Positions 48,031 to 59,635 of a DNA stretch of 64,000 bases are shown piece by piece. The notes under the pieces were generated by a model. It was not told where the DNA came from. It searched no databases and saw nothing but the letters and a program-made list of their open reading frames with translations. Position 1 is the stretch's first letter. Every line of letters begins with the position of its first letter. The DNA comes from Carex sylvatica (taxonomy: Eukaryota > Streptophyta > Magnoliopsida > Poales > Cyperaceae): contig CAXKVR010000244.1 of the NCBI GenBank assembly GCA_964058845.1, positions 62,001 to 126,000 on the forward strand, in the 5' to 3' direction. Made by a program: the position numbers and the translations under genes.

Positions 48031-48652
48031 TCATCGTCTGCATTAACAAAAAGCATCCTTTGAGTTAATGCATCCCAGCCGACAGTCGTTTGATTTTAAA
48101 GAAAGCCAATCCAATTCCGTTTATATATAACACAGTGTAAAAAAAACGTGCCGTGCTGTGCCGTGCTGTGATTAACACACCATGATTTTGGTCACGTGCC
48201 GTGCCGTGCCGTGCCGTGCCGTGCCGTACCGTGACCAAGTTAATTTTTCACGTGCCGTACCGTGATCAAATCGTGCCGTGACCAAGTCGGCACTCCTAGT
48301 CTCCTACCTTCTCTCGTTCCGTGCCGTGCCGTGTTTTGTGCCGTGCCGTGCCGTGATGAAGGTAATTTCCTTGCCGTGCCGTGTTGTGTCTTCTTTGCTA
48401 ACAATTGGTCATGGCACGCAAATAGTCATGGCACGAGACACGCGAGGCATGGCACGTATCTAACACCCGTGCCGTGCCGTTCCGTGACGGAGCCGGCTCC
48501 GGCGTGCCATTTTTCCTACTCTAATATTAACACATGGGACCCTTCAATATTAATGCGAATATAATATGCACATATTTTAAAATAGATTGAACGGTCCAGA
48601 TGCATTAACTCAAAAAATTATTTTTCGAGTTAATGTAGAGGATACAAATTCA
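48031..48652. repeat. TGCATTAACTC-group element with an internal pentamer satellite
   Basis: Left end CTGCATTAACAAAAAGC followed by its folded complement TTTGAGTTAATGCA. Right end TGCATTAACTCAAAAAATT and folded TTCGAGTTAATGTAGAGGA. Both tips are therefore hairpins. Between them lie the CCGTG repeats of 48147-48486. Confidence 0.6.
48147..48486. repeat. Degenerate CCGTG/CGTGC pentamer satellite
   Basis: Runs of GTGCC (up to six and more in a row at 48194-48235) alternate with unique spacers containing GTGACCAAGT and GGTAATTT. GC content far exceeds the surroundings. Apparent open frames here are by-products of the pentamer. Confidence 0.9.
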
Positions 48653-48661
48653 TATATATAT

Positions 48662-49059
48662 GAGGTTGGCTACTATGCTTATATAAGCATATCCCCACAT
48701 ATGCTTATAACTCATTTTTGTGTTTTCAATATTCAAATAGTCGATCTGAACCGTTAGATGTGATCTCTATATTAAAATGTGCTTGGAGACCAAATTTTAC
48801 ATTTTTCTGAATTTTTTTACTATTTATTAAGCTACTTTGAAAATCGCTGATCCAACCGTGGCTTAACAAACAGTAAAATCATAAGCCACCGTTGGATCAG
48901 CAATTTTCAAAGTGGCTTAATAAATAGTAAACAAATTCAGAAAAATATAAAATTTGGTCTCCAAGCACATTTCAATATAGATATCACATCTAATGGTTCA
49001 GATCGACTATTTGGGTATTGGAAACACAAAAATGAGTTATAAGCATAGTAGCCAACCTC
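48662..49059. repeat. Fold-back element, group B copy 2 (full)
   Basis: Left GAGGTTGGCTACTATGCTTA, right AAGCATAGTAGCCAACCTC. Inner arms carry TGTGATCTCTATATTAAAAT and GCTTGGAGACCAAATTTTAC; the centre has two inverted copies of CCACCGTTGGATCAG. Confidence 0.88.
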
Positions 49060-49110
49060 TATATGTGTGTGTGTGTGTGAGTGTGAACTGAATTTAATGT
49101 CTTAAATGTC

Positions 49111-49428
49111 ATGTTTGGTTGTGGAATAAGTGGTGGAGTAAACTCTCTACTCCATCTTTAAAGAGTCAAACGAGGAGTAAATTTGAAAGAGTAAGATGAA
49201 ATAACATTTGAGTTAATCCGATTAAATTACTCCACTTAGAGATGTGGAGTAACGTACTCCACCTGTAGGTTCCACAATTAGAGTAACACAATATAATAAT
49301 TTTCTTTCTCTTCATGAACTTATTTCACCAAACTCTAATCAAACACTAACCAAACATAATTATTTTAATCCACCTTAATTTAAAATAAAAAATTTAATCC
49401 AAATTAACTTTACTCCACAGCCAAACAT
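49111..49428. repeat. ATGTTTGG-terminus MITE
   Basis: Left ATGTTTGGTTGTGGAATAAG; the right, inverted, reads ATGTTTGGCTGTGGAGTAAA. Arms repeat GGAGTAA and ACTCCAC words. Termini of this kind are common on small plant DNA transposons; no clean target duplication was found. Confidence 0.6.
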
Positions 49429-50559
49429 AACCTTAGCAAAGGTTATCCTCTAAATATAATAATGCATGCATCTCTTGGCTATAGCAAGACTACAACAGCA
49501 TATTCTAGATTCCTATACTAACTAGTCTAAGCTGAATGTTCTATATGGGCCCTACTGGAAAAGTGCATTTGCTAATAAAAAAAATGAGAAAAGTATACTT
49601 GTCAAGTTGTCACGTGGTCTCGTGGAAAAGTTCATAATTTTAAATTGAAGCTTTTGCTTTGAAGTGTAAATTTATGTTGTACTATATTTGATATACAGCA
49701 AAAATGTGTACATCATACACCGAATATGATATCATAACTAGGCCCCATAATTTGATGAATATATAGATATGCCAACTCATTGAAAGCTCCCTTGATGGTT
49801 GCTTGTCTTATATTATAAATCTGTATATTTTTTTTTATCGATTTATTGATATTATATACGAGTGTATCTGTGTTTGACATCACAAAAAAATATGATACAT
49901 TTATAGAAATTTGTAGAAATTAAAAGAAATTAAATTATTGGTTCAGTTTGATCCTTCTATGTATTGAAAAAAGTTATTTATTTCTTTTCAGATTTTTTTT
50001 GTTTATATATGTTTCTTAGAATAAATTGTATTGATACATATGTACATATAATTATAAACTTCCTACAGTGGATATATATGAGCAAATCCTTGACCGACAA
50101 GGGAATCTGTTATAGTAGATCTAGACCGTTCTTTTAACTCTACAGTCAAAGAAGCACCGGATTAAATTAAATTAAATTAAACTGAAAATTAATCTGAACC
50201 ATTAAATTATATATGGATCTCACTGTCTAATACCTAATTAGAGGATACTTATTCCAACCTTTACAGTACTTGGAATTATTTTTGTCTTAATATTAGACAG
50301 ATACAAAATTTCTTGTGTTCAGAAATTACAAAATGACCTATTTTCCCTTTCAAAACTACAATAATATATTTATTAAATTACAATAACTCACGAGTTTTAC
50401 GCTTAAGACAAACAGTCTGATATATAGGTACGTAACAATAGCTAGGTTGAGATGCCTACTTGACACCTGCCTAGGTCTATATATGAAGTCAACCCAATCA
50501 CCTCAAGTCAACTAATTAAATTGAAAGCTCCCTTGATGTTTTCTTGCCTCATATCATAA

Positions 50560-50680
50560 ATATGTATATATATATATGTATGTATGTAGATACATACATG
50601 TATGTACGTATGTATGTATGTACATACATGTATGTACGTATGTACGTACATACATACATATATATATATAGAGAGAGAGA
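50560..50680. repeat. (ATGT/ACGT)n and (GA)n microsatellite
   Basis: TATG, TACG and TACA tetramers in palindromic order, then (AT)n and (GA)n. A matching (CT)n(AT)n run lies at 51097-51142. Confidence 0.9.
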
Positions 50681-51095
50681 GTTGGGCTAAAATGAGCCAT
50701 GGCTTATTTTGCGTTGGTGAGCCATGGCTCATTTTAGCCATTTTGAAAATTCAAACAACCGATTCGAACCGTTCATCTTGTTCTCCATATTGAAATGTGC
50801 TTGGAGACCAAATTTTATATTTTTAAATTTTTTTTTACTATTTATTAAGTATTTTTTAAAATTGCTGATTCGATGGTCCAGAAAATTTTACTGTTTTTTA
50901 CTGTTCATAGCAAAACAGCAATTTTTAAAAATGCTTAATAAATAGTAAAAAAATTTCAAAAAATATAAAATTTGGTTTCCAAGCATATTTCAATATAGAG
51001 ATCACATCTAACAGTTCGGATCGGTCGTTTGGACTTTCAAAATGAAAATACGGCGTGGAGTACAAAAGCTTGGTGAGCCATGGCTCACCCAAGTC

Positions 51096-51112
<17 letters not shown>
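50671..51112. repeat. Fold-back element, group C
   Basis: Ends are GAGAGAGAGTTGGGCT and, inverted, GAGAGATGGACTTGGG. GAGCCATGGCTC, itself a palindrome, occurs at about 50694, 50711 and 51075. The inner module matches groups A, B, D and E (GTGCTTGGAGACCAAATTTT). Confidence 0.8.
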
Positions 51113-51143
<31 letters not shown>

Positions 51144-51568
51144 GAGGTTGGCTACTATGCTTATATAAGCATATCCCCACATATGTTTATAACTCATTTT
51201 TGTATTTTTAATGTCCAAATGGTTGATCGGAACCGTTCATCTTGTTCTCTATATTAATATGTTCTTGGAGATCAAATTTTACATTTTTCTGATTTTTTTT
51301 ACTATTTATTAAGCCACTTTGAAAATCACTGATCCAACGGTGGTTTAACAAAACAGTAAAATCAGAAGCCACCGTTGAATTAGAGATTTTCAAATTGACT
51401 TAATAAATAGTAGAAAAATTCAGAAAAATGTAAAATTTGGTCTCCAAGAACATATTAATATGGAGAACAAGATGAACGGTTCCGATCAACCATTTGGACA
51501 TTAAAAATACAAAAATGAGTTATAAACATATGTGGGGATATGCTTATATAAGCATAGTAGCCAACCTC
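51144..51568. repeat. Fold-back element, group B copy 3 (full)
   Basis: 425 bp, left GAGGTTGGCTACTATGCTTA and right TAAGCATAGTAGCCAACCTC, bordered by (AT)n and (CT)n microsatellites. The arms are very close to perfect complements (for example GAACCGTTCATCTTGTTCTC and its inverse), so this copy looks younger than 48662-49059. Confidence 0.88.
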
Positions 51569-52290
51569 TCTCTCTCTCTATATATATATTTTATCGATTT
51601 AATTATTGATGTTATTTAGGAGTGTATGACATCACAAAAAATATGATACCTTTATTTCCGATCGGACGATCGATCCGATTCGAAAATAGAGAATCCAACG
51701 ATATGAGGAGTGTATTGATAATTATAACAAATGGCATAATTTAATTCATAATTTCAGTCATATATATATCTGGTGATATACATGTTTACAACAATGTTGT
51801 AAAAGATGTTTGTTTAGGCTGATTAATCGTTCAATTAGTTATTAGCATTTATCAAACTATTACGGATTTTTCTGATTAATTGGCTGATTATGATCAATTA
51901 TTTCCGATTATTTCCAATTAATCGCTTGACGGTACTCTGTCCGTCCAACAAACACATACTGTTATTTACAACACTGATTTACAGGCACGTACCAATATAC
52001 CCGAAATAAACCAATCTTGCAGGAGAAAATAAAACAAAAATGTTTTGGAAGCTAGAAAGATTGGCAATTCTCAATAATTTACTTTTATTCAAAGATCCAC
52101 ATGCATCGGAGAATTTTTAGTGTCTTAAAAAATTTACAAAATGAACTATTTTCCCTTTCAAAACTACAATAATATATTTATTAAATTACAGTAACTAATC
52201 AAGTGTATTACGCTTGAGAAGCTCCAATAATTGAAAGCTAGAAATCTTGACACATGGAAAAGTCTATATATGGAGTCAAGTCAACTAAAT

Positions 52291-52949
52291 TGAAAGCTAG
52301 AATTAAAGACCTTACAATTCAGTAAACGGACTATGATGAAGTATGATATCGACACATGCATTACAAATTTCTTAGGAAAGTGCAAGTTAATTAGGAGCTT
52401 TTACCTCTGTTTATTATTTTTTAAAAATAAAGAAAGATAAAACATCTTTCTAGGAAAAGGTTAGGAACTAAGCTAAACCTTTTTCACCTTTGCCCTTAAA
52501 AAGGTTAGGAAAAGGTTAGGAACTAACCTCTGTTTATCTATCTACTAATCATACACCATGCAAGAGGTCACAATTAAGCTCTTAATTATAAGATGACATA
52601 ACTGAAAAAAAAAATATTAACAGATATATCTCACACAGCCTGAATTCGGTAAGGAGGCTTTTAAAAAGCCAGAGCCTGAACATTGAAGTCTATAAGAATA
52701 TAATAACAGTATGATGATTATATATATAACATATTTTGAGATTCTCTTTCTTATCAAAATTGTTATCATTGAGGGAATATTTTCGAACGATCGATTGGAT
52801 TTGATGAACCAGTTCAAAATAATTTTGTTTATGTTGAAAACAGAAAAAAAGAAAAAAGAAAAGGAGATTATACATGACAAAAAAAAAATATAAACTTATA
52901 TATAGTGCAGAAGATAGGAAACGGTACCAGTGTGCAAGTCTGAACCAGA
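52291..52949. other. Gene-free stretch
   Basis: The phrase AGGTTAGGAACTAA occurs twice near 52457 and 52510. No gene seen. Confidence 0.4.
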
Positions 52950-52958
52950 TTCTAACAG

Positions 52959-54750
52959 CCGAAATTTTTATAAATACTCAAAAATAAATCAAAATTAAGA
53001 ATTCTACCCAAGTTTTAGAAGTATTTCGAAAAGTGCCCAAACCGGTTAATGGATAACCGGAATTTTTTTTTTCCGGTTAACCACTACCCAGATTTTTTTT
53101 TCCGGTTATCCATTAACCAGAAAATTTAGTTTTTTTTTTTTTTTACAAAGCATAAATTTCATAATATTTTTATTAAAATATTACAAATGTTGAATATATT
53201 TTTAAAAAAATATATGGAATACAATATAATTTGATTTATTAGAAAGTTGTATCTATTTTAAAAAAACATAAGTTATTGAATGATTGATATTAAATTTTTT
53301 TCTCAAAATAGATACAGAAGGAGAATTTTTTTATAAATCATAATTAATAATTTAGCACAGCATCATGATTAGTTTTTTTTTAAAAACCACAAAGACCGAA
53401 ATGGTCATTCAGTCTTCGATATATATATATTTATAAACTTATTTTTTTTATAATATATGTATAATATATACATATATACATATATTGCTAATTCAACGGT
53501 GGCTTAACCAAACAGTAAAATCAGAAACTACCGTGGTTAACATAACAAAACATCTCCAAAAATTATGAAAATTGACTGACATGTAGTCTTGACATCATAG
53601 AACAAGACTGCAAAGTTTCATACAAAATCTCTAAACAAAAACTTAAACTGAATTTTTGAGATGGGTACAAAAATTCAATGGTCTGAATATAGCTATTTTG
53701 TTAAATACTTAATAAATAATAAAAAAAATTCTAAAAAATATAAAATTTGATATGCAAGTACATTTTAACATACCCATTATGGTGAACAGTTTGGATCGAC
53801 TGTTTAAAATTTGAAAACTTTGAAAATACTTATCGTTGTATGCATATCGTTGAACAAAAACTTAAACTGAATTTTTGAGGTACTAAGCAACATTTTTTTT
53901 AAATTATGAGGCTCCGAATATCTCTCACGATGCCCATGGGTTTCTCCCGGAGCAAAATTCAGATCCATCTCGTCTCCACCTTTCCGAAAAGTGGTCATAC
54001 GCTCAAATCCGACTTTCGTAGCGAAAGTTATGGATATTTAAATTTTTTTCAAAAGTTAAACTTTGAGAATTCATAACTAACTGTTGAAAAACTCAAATAA
54101 ATTAAAATTTGTGTCAATTCTTTGTATTTTTGAATGCTCTACATGCTGGTGTAATCACTTTTTCAGTTTGATTCCTGTATCAGTTTAGACTTGCTGATTT
54201 ACCAGCAGAGGTTAAATTTGATATACATATACATATATTATACATATATTATATATACATATGCATTATATAACTTAAAGATTTTGTTTTTTTTAGAATT
54301 CTTTTTTAATATCAATAACTCTATAATATTAGACGTGACTTTTGAATCGGGATCAATAACTCAAAATCTTAGCATTTTTTTTTCCAATAACACACGAAGA
54401 AAAATATATTAATTTTTCTTACAGCGGCGAAAAATCTGACCTGAAAAATGTTGCAGTCTTTCTAATAAATCAAATTATATTGTATTCCATCTATTTTAAA
54501 CGAAATATATTCAACATTTGTAATATTTCAATAAAAAATTATGAAATTTATGTTTTGTAAAAAAAAAAAAAACTAAACTTTCCGGTTAATGGATAACAGG
54601 AAAAAAAAAAAATTCGGGCCGTGGTTAACCGGAAAAGAAAAAGAAAAATCGGTTATCCATTAACCGGTTTGGGAACTTTCCAAAACACTTCTAAAACTTG
54701 GATAGATTTCGTAATTTTGATTTATTTTTGGGTATTTATAAAATTTTTGG
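52959..54750. mobile_element. Long-TIR Mutator-like element, 1792 bp, perfect 9-bp target duplication
   Basis: TTCTAACAG is repeated at 52950-52958 and 54751-54759. Termini are CCGAAATTTTTATAAATAC and, inverted, CCAAAAATTTTATAAATAC; arms stay alike for roughly 280 bp (to about 53250 and 54460). Each arm carries ACCGGTTAATGGATAACCGG-type words several times. The centre has no transposase: it includes a half copy of the group A-E inner arm (53485-53830) and a passage near 53940-54050 that resembles non-coding retroelement sequence. Confidence 0.85.
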
Positions 54751-54759
54751 TTCTAACAG

Positions 54760-55329
54760 TTCCATATGTAAAACTAAAGATTTGTGAAAATTTTGTGATG
54801 GTTCTCGTGTGCTGATATGTAATTTATATTAATGTTTGTTGCGGTTTTGATCGCTCTTGTGTTAGTACCAGCAGTTTGGAACCATGAATATTCGCTGATT
54901 TCAAATGAAATCGGTGAGAAATTTCCAATTTTATCAAAAAAAAATTGTTCTTAATACAGAATTACAGACTAGATCAGAGAGCCAGTACAAAAAAAGACAT
55001 ATTGTTCTTGGGTTTAACCCATGCATCATTTACAATTAAACTTTAGAAGCAATTACATAGCTACTAGCTACCCAATAACTATATGTTTAAAATATAAACA
55101 CACAAACCAGACATTTAAATTAAATGAACAAAACCAAGTTAAAACAAACGAATATGTACACACACTTCTTCAAAGCTAGCTAGTCTTCACAAAGAAATTT
55201 CAGTAATAAAAAAGAAGTCGCTTGAATCTGTTCCTGCTTGTTGTTATTTCATGCATCTTGAAAGTATATATTATTTATCTAAAGAGCATGCACGTAATTA
55301 CAACAACAAGACTAAATCTCCACCTATAC
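54760..55329. other. Gene-free stretch, 3' flank of the DUF761-type gene
   Basis: The right-hand part should contain the 3' untranslated region of the minus-strand gene. Nothing else recognised. Confidence 0.4.
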
Positions 55330-56549
55330 CTAACGGGCAGCCTCTAGATAGAGGCGATGCTGGTTGGATTCCTCTCTCTGTAGCTTGAGATAGTCATGCT
55401 GCTTCTTAATGAATGCCTCGGCACGTTGAGATAGATCATCATGCGGTATCACAAGTGCATCTCTCTTTCTCCACCCCTCCACTCTCCCTTCCACCTTTTC
55501 GACTCGCTTCTTTTTTTTTCTTCCTACAGAGGATGAGTTCTTTACCTCTGCTTTAGGATCAACTCCCTCGAGAATTTTATCATGTTTCACACTTTTCTTA
55601 GTTAACTTTACCGGTTTTGCACGGCCACTCGCCAGAATTGCATTCCATGTGTCATCAATTGACATGTTCCCTGTAAAAAAAGAAGAGACAAATTGAGTAC
55701 ATTTTTTTTGGACAATTTCATCATAATTTGTGAGATTTGATCAGTATTTTCAGAAAAGCAGTAGTATGGTCCAACATCTTATAACAAAATATTGTATAGT
55801 ATATAGCTAGTATTGCATATTTAAATTAGAAACTTGTAGCAACTTATAATCTTTTTATATTGTTGTTTCATCATAGGCCATGACAGAATACTATATAAAT
55901 GAGATGATGCTGATTTTAATTATATTTAATTGTATCAGAAAGGAAGATAATTTAAATCATAGCCTTTCAATCTACAAATGTTAGAATAAGTCCAGCGAGG
56001 GAACATAAAATAACAATGAAAGTATGTTTGTTATAATTAAACCAAAGCATATATACCTTCTTCATCTGAAGCCTCCATGCCAGCATATACATTTCGATTT
56101 TGATATGAAACACTTTCTATGATTACTACATCAGGATTTGGTTGCAGTGGTGGTGGCGAGGCGATATGTGTTTCTGGCAGTGCAAAACATTTTTTGGATG
56201 TTGGTGCACCAAATTTTTTTTGCAGAGATAAGCTGGGAAGAGAAAATAGAGGCTGAGAAAGACTACGAAACGAGAAAAGAGGTTGAGACAGAGAGATGCT
56301 AGCAAAGGAGACGAGAGGTTGCGAAAGGCTAGGGAAAGAAAAAAGAGGTGCTTGTATTGTATGTTTTGAGTTGTTCCGATGAAGTAAAAAGAGAATTATT
56401 ACGAGGAGATTTAACAGGATCCAGAGAGGAGAATACATGAACCGTTTGCATGTTGTGTATAGTAGAAGGATGAATCTGGCCATGGAGAGAATTATAGTGG
56501 CCATGGTTTTGGTTGGAGCTACTGATACCAGTGCCAGTGATTGTATCAT
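55330..56549 (-). CDS. DUF4408/DUF761-type plant protein, two exons, 277 aa
   Basis: Exon 1 is 56549-56057 and exon 2 is 55670-55330; the junction (GAAG|gtatat, ttttacag|GGAAC) keeps the frame and gives 277 residues. Two hydrophobic helices lie at about 17-34 and 40-56 (PLWILLNLLVIILFLL), the usual N-terminal pattern of DUF4408 proteins. A repeat of SLSQPLFSF-like units follows (about residues 70-110). The C-terminus (SIDDTWNAILASG near the exon 2 start, then DDLSQRAEAFIKKQHDYLKL) matches the DUF761 pattern. Members are small, plant-specific, often stress- or fibre-expressed, and of unknown biochemical function; membrane association is inferred from the helices. Exon 2 has a KKKKRVEK basic patch. 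A TATA-like box lies 50 bases upstream of the ATG. No defect is seen. Confidence 0.85.
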
Positions 56550-56598
56550 CTCTTCTTAATTTAGTTGTAGCTAGTTAGAGGGATGAAATGGGAAAGAA

Positions 56599-56606
56599 AT
56601 TATATA
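56599..56606 (-). promoter_or_regulatory. TATA-like box of the DUF761-type gene
   Basis: TATATAAT on the minus strand, 50 bases before the start codon, which would leave a leader of about 20-25 bases. Plausible, but AT-rich DNA gives chance matches. Confidence 0.4.
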
Positions 56607-57730
56607 GTAGGAGGATAAAGTAGAGTGATCTTAATTAAAATTCTCTCCATTTGGTGCTACAAATTGAGAAGCACGAGCTTTTCATTTCGTAGTAGCTCAT
56701 TCAGTCACTTAGATCATTTTTATTTTTTATTTTTCAAGAGAAAGATAAAAGGTCCAATCTAAATTTCAATATTTATAAAGATTTTCATTCGAATTTCAAA
56801 TTACATGTAATTTTTTTTACGCAAAGAACATTTCTCTTTACTATAATTAAAAACTGATTCTGTAAACAGTTTCTCATCAATTTTGCTAAATAAAAAGGTT
56901 CAAACTCCAGTAATTTAATAGTGGCCAAAGATCAATGAATCAATCGTGGTCTATTTTTTCATTAATATATACTGATCCAATAGAGTCGCAATACAAGTAA
57001 TTTAAATCATTAAATGTTTCCAATTATTTTTATTAAGGAAATAGGGACATATGAATATACTTTTTTTGACTTATCACTACAATTCATAAGAAACTTCAAT
57101 AAAATTAGTATCTGTTTAATTTGGAAATGATAGAGATTCATATTTGTGATTTTGAAACTAATTAAAATGATAAAACTCGGTTATTCCAAAAAGGAAAATT
57201 AAGAGACATAAGCACACAATTAGTACCCAAGACTTGTAAACATATTATAAATTCAAGACTTTACATATATATACTGCATTGGAAGACTTCGATCCAGTTC
57301 TAATAAAAATGGAGAGGATATGAAAGTAGAGCAACGACGACCAGACGAGATAAGTGCATGTGGTCAATGCGGATGTAAAAGGAAAAGTAAAGTGCAACTG
57401 ATTTGGATAGATGGAATCCGGGTATACAAGAATTCCCACGAAAGATGGGAGAAAAGGGAGCTTGGATTCCTCGAGTTGGTTAAGGAACCGTGTCTGCAGA
57501 GATTACGTGTCGAAAACAATGCACACACACTGCAAGTTGCGACAACTTTTTGTTCTAGATTCTCAGTTTCTCATAATCACATATATCCGGCACAAGATTG
57601 ACCGACCATAGAGGCTCTTGAGTCGGCGTTGTCATGCTCACTCATGTCATGCATGCTACATCACAAGTTCCTCTTTTTTGACTTGTTACCGCGGAATTTT
57701 TTGGATTATTTCGGGACAAGATAAGGGAAT
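56607..57730. other. Gene-free stretch
   Basis: AT-rich, apart from a more GC-balanced part at 57280-57700 with short open frames that match nothing I recognise. Confidence 0.4.
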
Positions 57731-57977
57731 TAGGGGTGCTAACGGATCGGATAATATATGTATCCGAAAATTAAATATAATTTTGAATTTTAATTATTCG
57801 TATATAAATAGTTGATATATACATATAATATAATATATATTATGATATATATTTCGAATAGTAGATATATACATATAATTTAATATATATTATAAAAATA
57901 TTTATGTGTAAATCTATAGATATTCGATATTTATACGTATCTGTCGCTTCCCACTATCCAATCCGTTTGCACCCCTA
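57731..57977. mobile_element. Small hAT-like MITE, TAGGGGTGC termini
   Basis: Left TAGGGGTGCTAACGGATCGG; right, inverted, TAGGGGTGCAAACGGATTGG. The interior is (AT)-rich. Target duplication not clear. Confidence 0.7.
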
Positions 57978-58050
57978 TGTGACTCTGATTTTCAAGGATA
58001 AATTTTATTATTTATTTTTGTATAAATTTGTTAACTAATATATTTTAATA

Positions 58051-58449
58051 GAGTGAGGCTATGGTGCTATGCATAGCATGAATTAGTCTGTTTTATGAAT
58101 TTATATTTTTATTTTTAACTTTAAAATAGTTAATTAAGCTGAACTGTTCAACACGATCTTTATAAAAAAAAGAGTATATGTAGATTAAATTTTATGTTTT
58201 CAGGACACTTTTACTATACGTTAGATAGGTAGAAAATAACTGTTTTTGAATGATTTAGAATTTTTAGATCAAGTAATTTTCTACAAATCTAAGAAAATAG
58301 TTAAGAATTGAAAATTTTAATCTACAAATATATTTTCATATGAAGATCATATGCATGTTCAGATTGACTATTTGGACTTTAAAAATAAAAATATCGATCC
58401 ATTATACTAAGTAATCCATACTATGCATATATAATACCATAGCCTCACT
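58051..58449. repeat. Fold-back element, group A copy 5
   Basis: 399 bp, left GAGTGAGGCTATGGTGCT, right ACCATAGCCTCACT. The central arms match copies 1-3 but with more substitutions. Confidence 0.8.
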
Positions 58450-59635
58450 AGTATATATACTAGTTATTTTTAATAATAATTATTAATGTTAATATATAAT
58501 AATAAAAAGTAATCTATGCGTTTTAACATTAAATTAGCTATTTTTAATAAAAAAAATATTATTTTGTAATTACTTGGCTACTTTTTAACATCTTTTATTC
58601 TGGTTAATTAACACATATATTTACAATTTTCAAGATGCATATATGATAATAATGATACGGAAACGGAAGTGTAATAAATGATGATCATTCATGTGACTTA
58701 TTATCACCATTAACAAATTTTGAGAGTTAATTGTAAATAACGAACTAGAAAATATATGCTAAAATGAACCATATAAGTGTATACAAGAATATTATTTTTA
58801 AAAATACATAGTCAGTCGGTATATATATATTATTTTATTCTTTCCTTCTGAACCATCATATAATTCAAATCTAGTGTCTACATCATAAAGCCAAGAAAAC
58901 ACAATCCGTGAATGTTGCCACCTGGTTGGAGGAATAATATTCAGTTTCATGCATTTTTTTTTTCTAATTTTTAATTACAGAAACTTTTTTACATATATGT
59001 TCCTAAATTTCATTGTCATTGTATTTTTTTTTTTCCTATTTTCCCTATTTTATGATAATATTTGCAAGGGAACTAATATATATATATTAAAAAAAACGGG
59101 ATGACACGTGCCGGCACTGTATGTTAGCACTTAGCACGTTAATTAGTTGACCCTTGCCACATAGTTAAAATGATGGTTTGCTTTAAAATTAGCCACCCAA
59201 AAGTGAGGGCATAAGGGATCGATGGAGAGGGAACCACAAAATAAGAAATTAAAATAAATTAATTGTAAATAAAAATAGTTTTGTAAATACGAAAAGGGTA
59301 ATATTGTCAGTTCATTTTTAAAACTATATATAAATCACACGCTTGATGAACATTAACTTGAGTTGACTGACTCTACTGATTAGGTGGATATAAATACGAT
59401 AAATTAAAGGTGTTTAATTACGGGGATATATGACATAGTAATTAATTAAGGAGTTGATGAGTAATAAATATGAAATGAAAAAAAGACTTTGATGAATGTT
59501 AACTTGACTTAATTGACTAACTCTTTGTGTTATAATTTATTGACAACAACTTATATTAATATTCTTGATTAACACTTTCTCAAATAATACTAAAAAAATA
59601 TAAAAACTAATTATAGACATATTGGTTTTCTTATA
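58450..59635. other. Gene-free AT-rich stretch
   Basis: The phrase TTGATGAACATTAACTTGAGTT (shortened here) near 59343 recurs near 59490, a diverged local duplication of about 150 bp. No gene seen. Confidence 0.4.

Larger units (their letters stand above)
49781..52290. repeat. Tandem duplication of about 740 bp, second unit split by nested elements
   Basis: Unit 1 is 49781-50521. Unit 2 begins at 50522 (TGAAAGCTCCCTTGATG in both), is interrupted at about 50565 and resumes at about 51585 (TTTTATCGATTTAATTATTG; TGACATCACAAAAAATATGA). Later phrases agree closely: CTATTTTCCCTTTCAAAACT at 50337 and at 52147. The break holds a microsatellite, a group C and a group B element. Confidence 0.8.

Noticed and set aside
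48262..48564. Open frames of 60-100 codons in the CCGTG array
   Set aside because: Generated by the pentamer repeat; the translation is a periodic CRAVP-type string.
55330..55665. Separate small gene starting at MSIDDTW
   Set aside because: A good acceptor lies just upstream and the frame joins exactly to the exon at 56549-56057, so it is the second exon of one gene.
57320..57601. 93-codon open frame on the plus strand
   Set aside because: No recognisable domain, no splice context, and overlapping frames of equal length; insufficient to call a gene.
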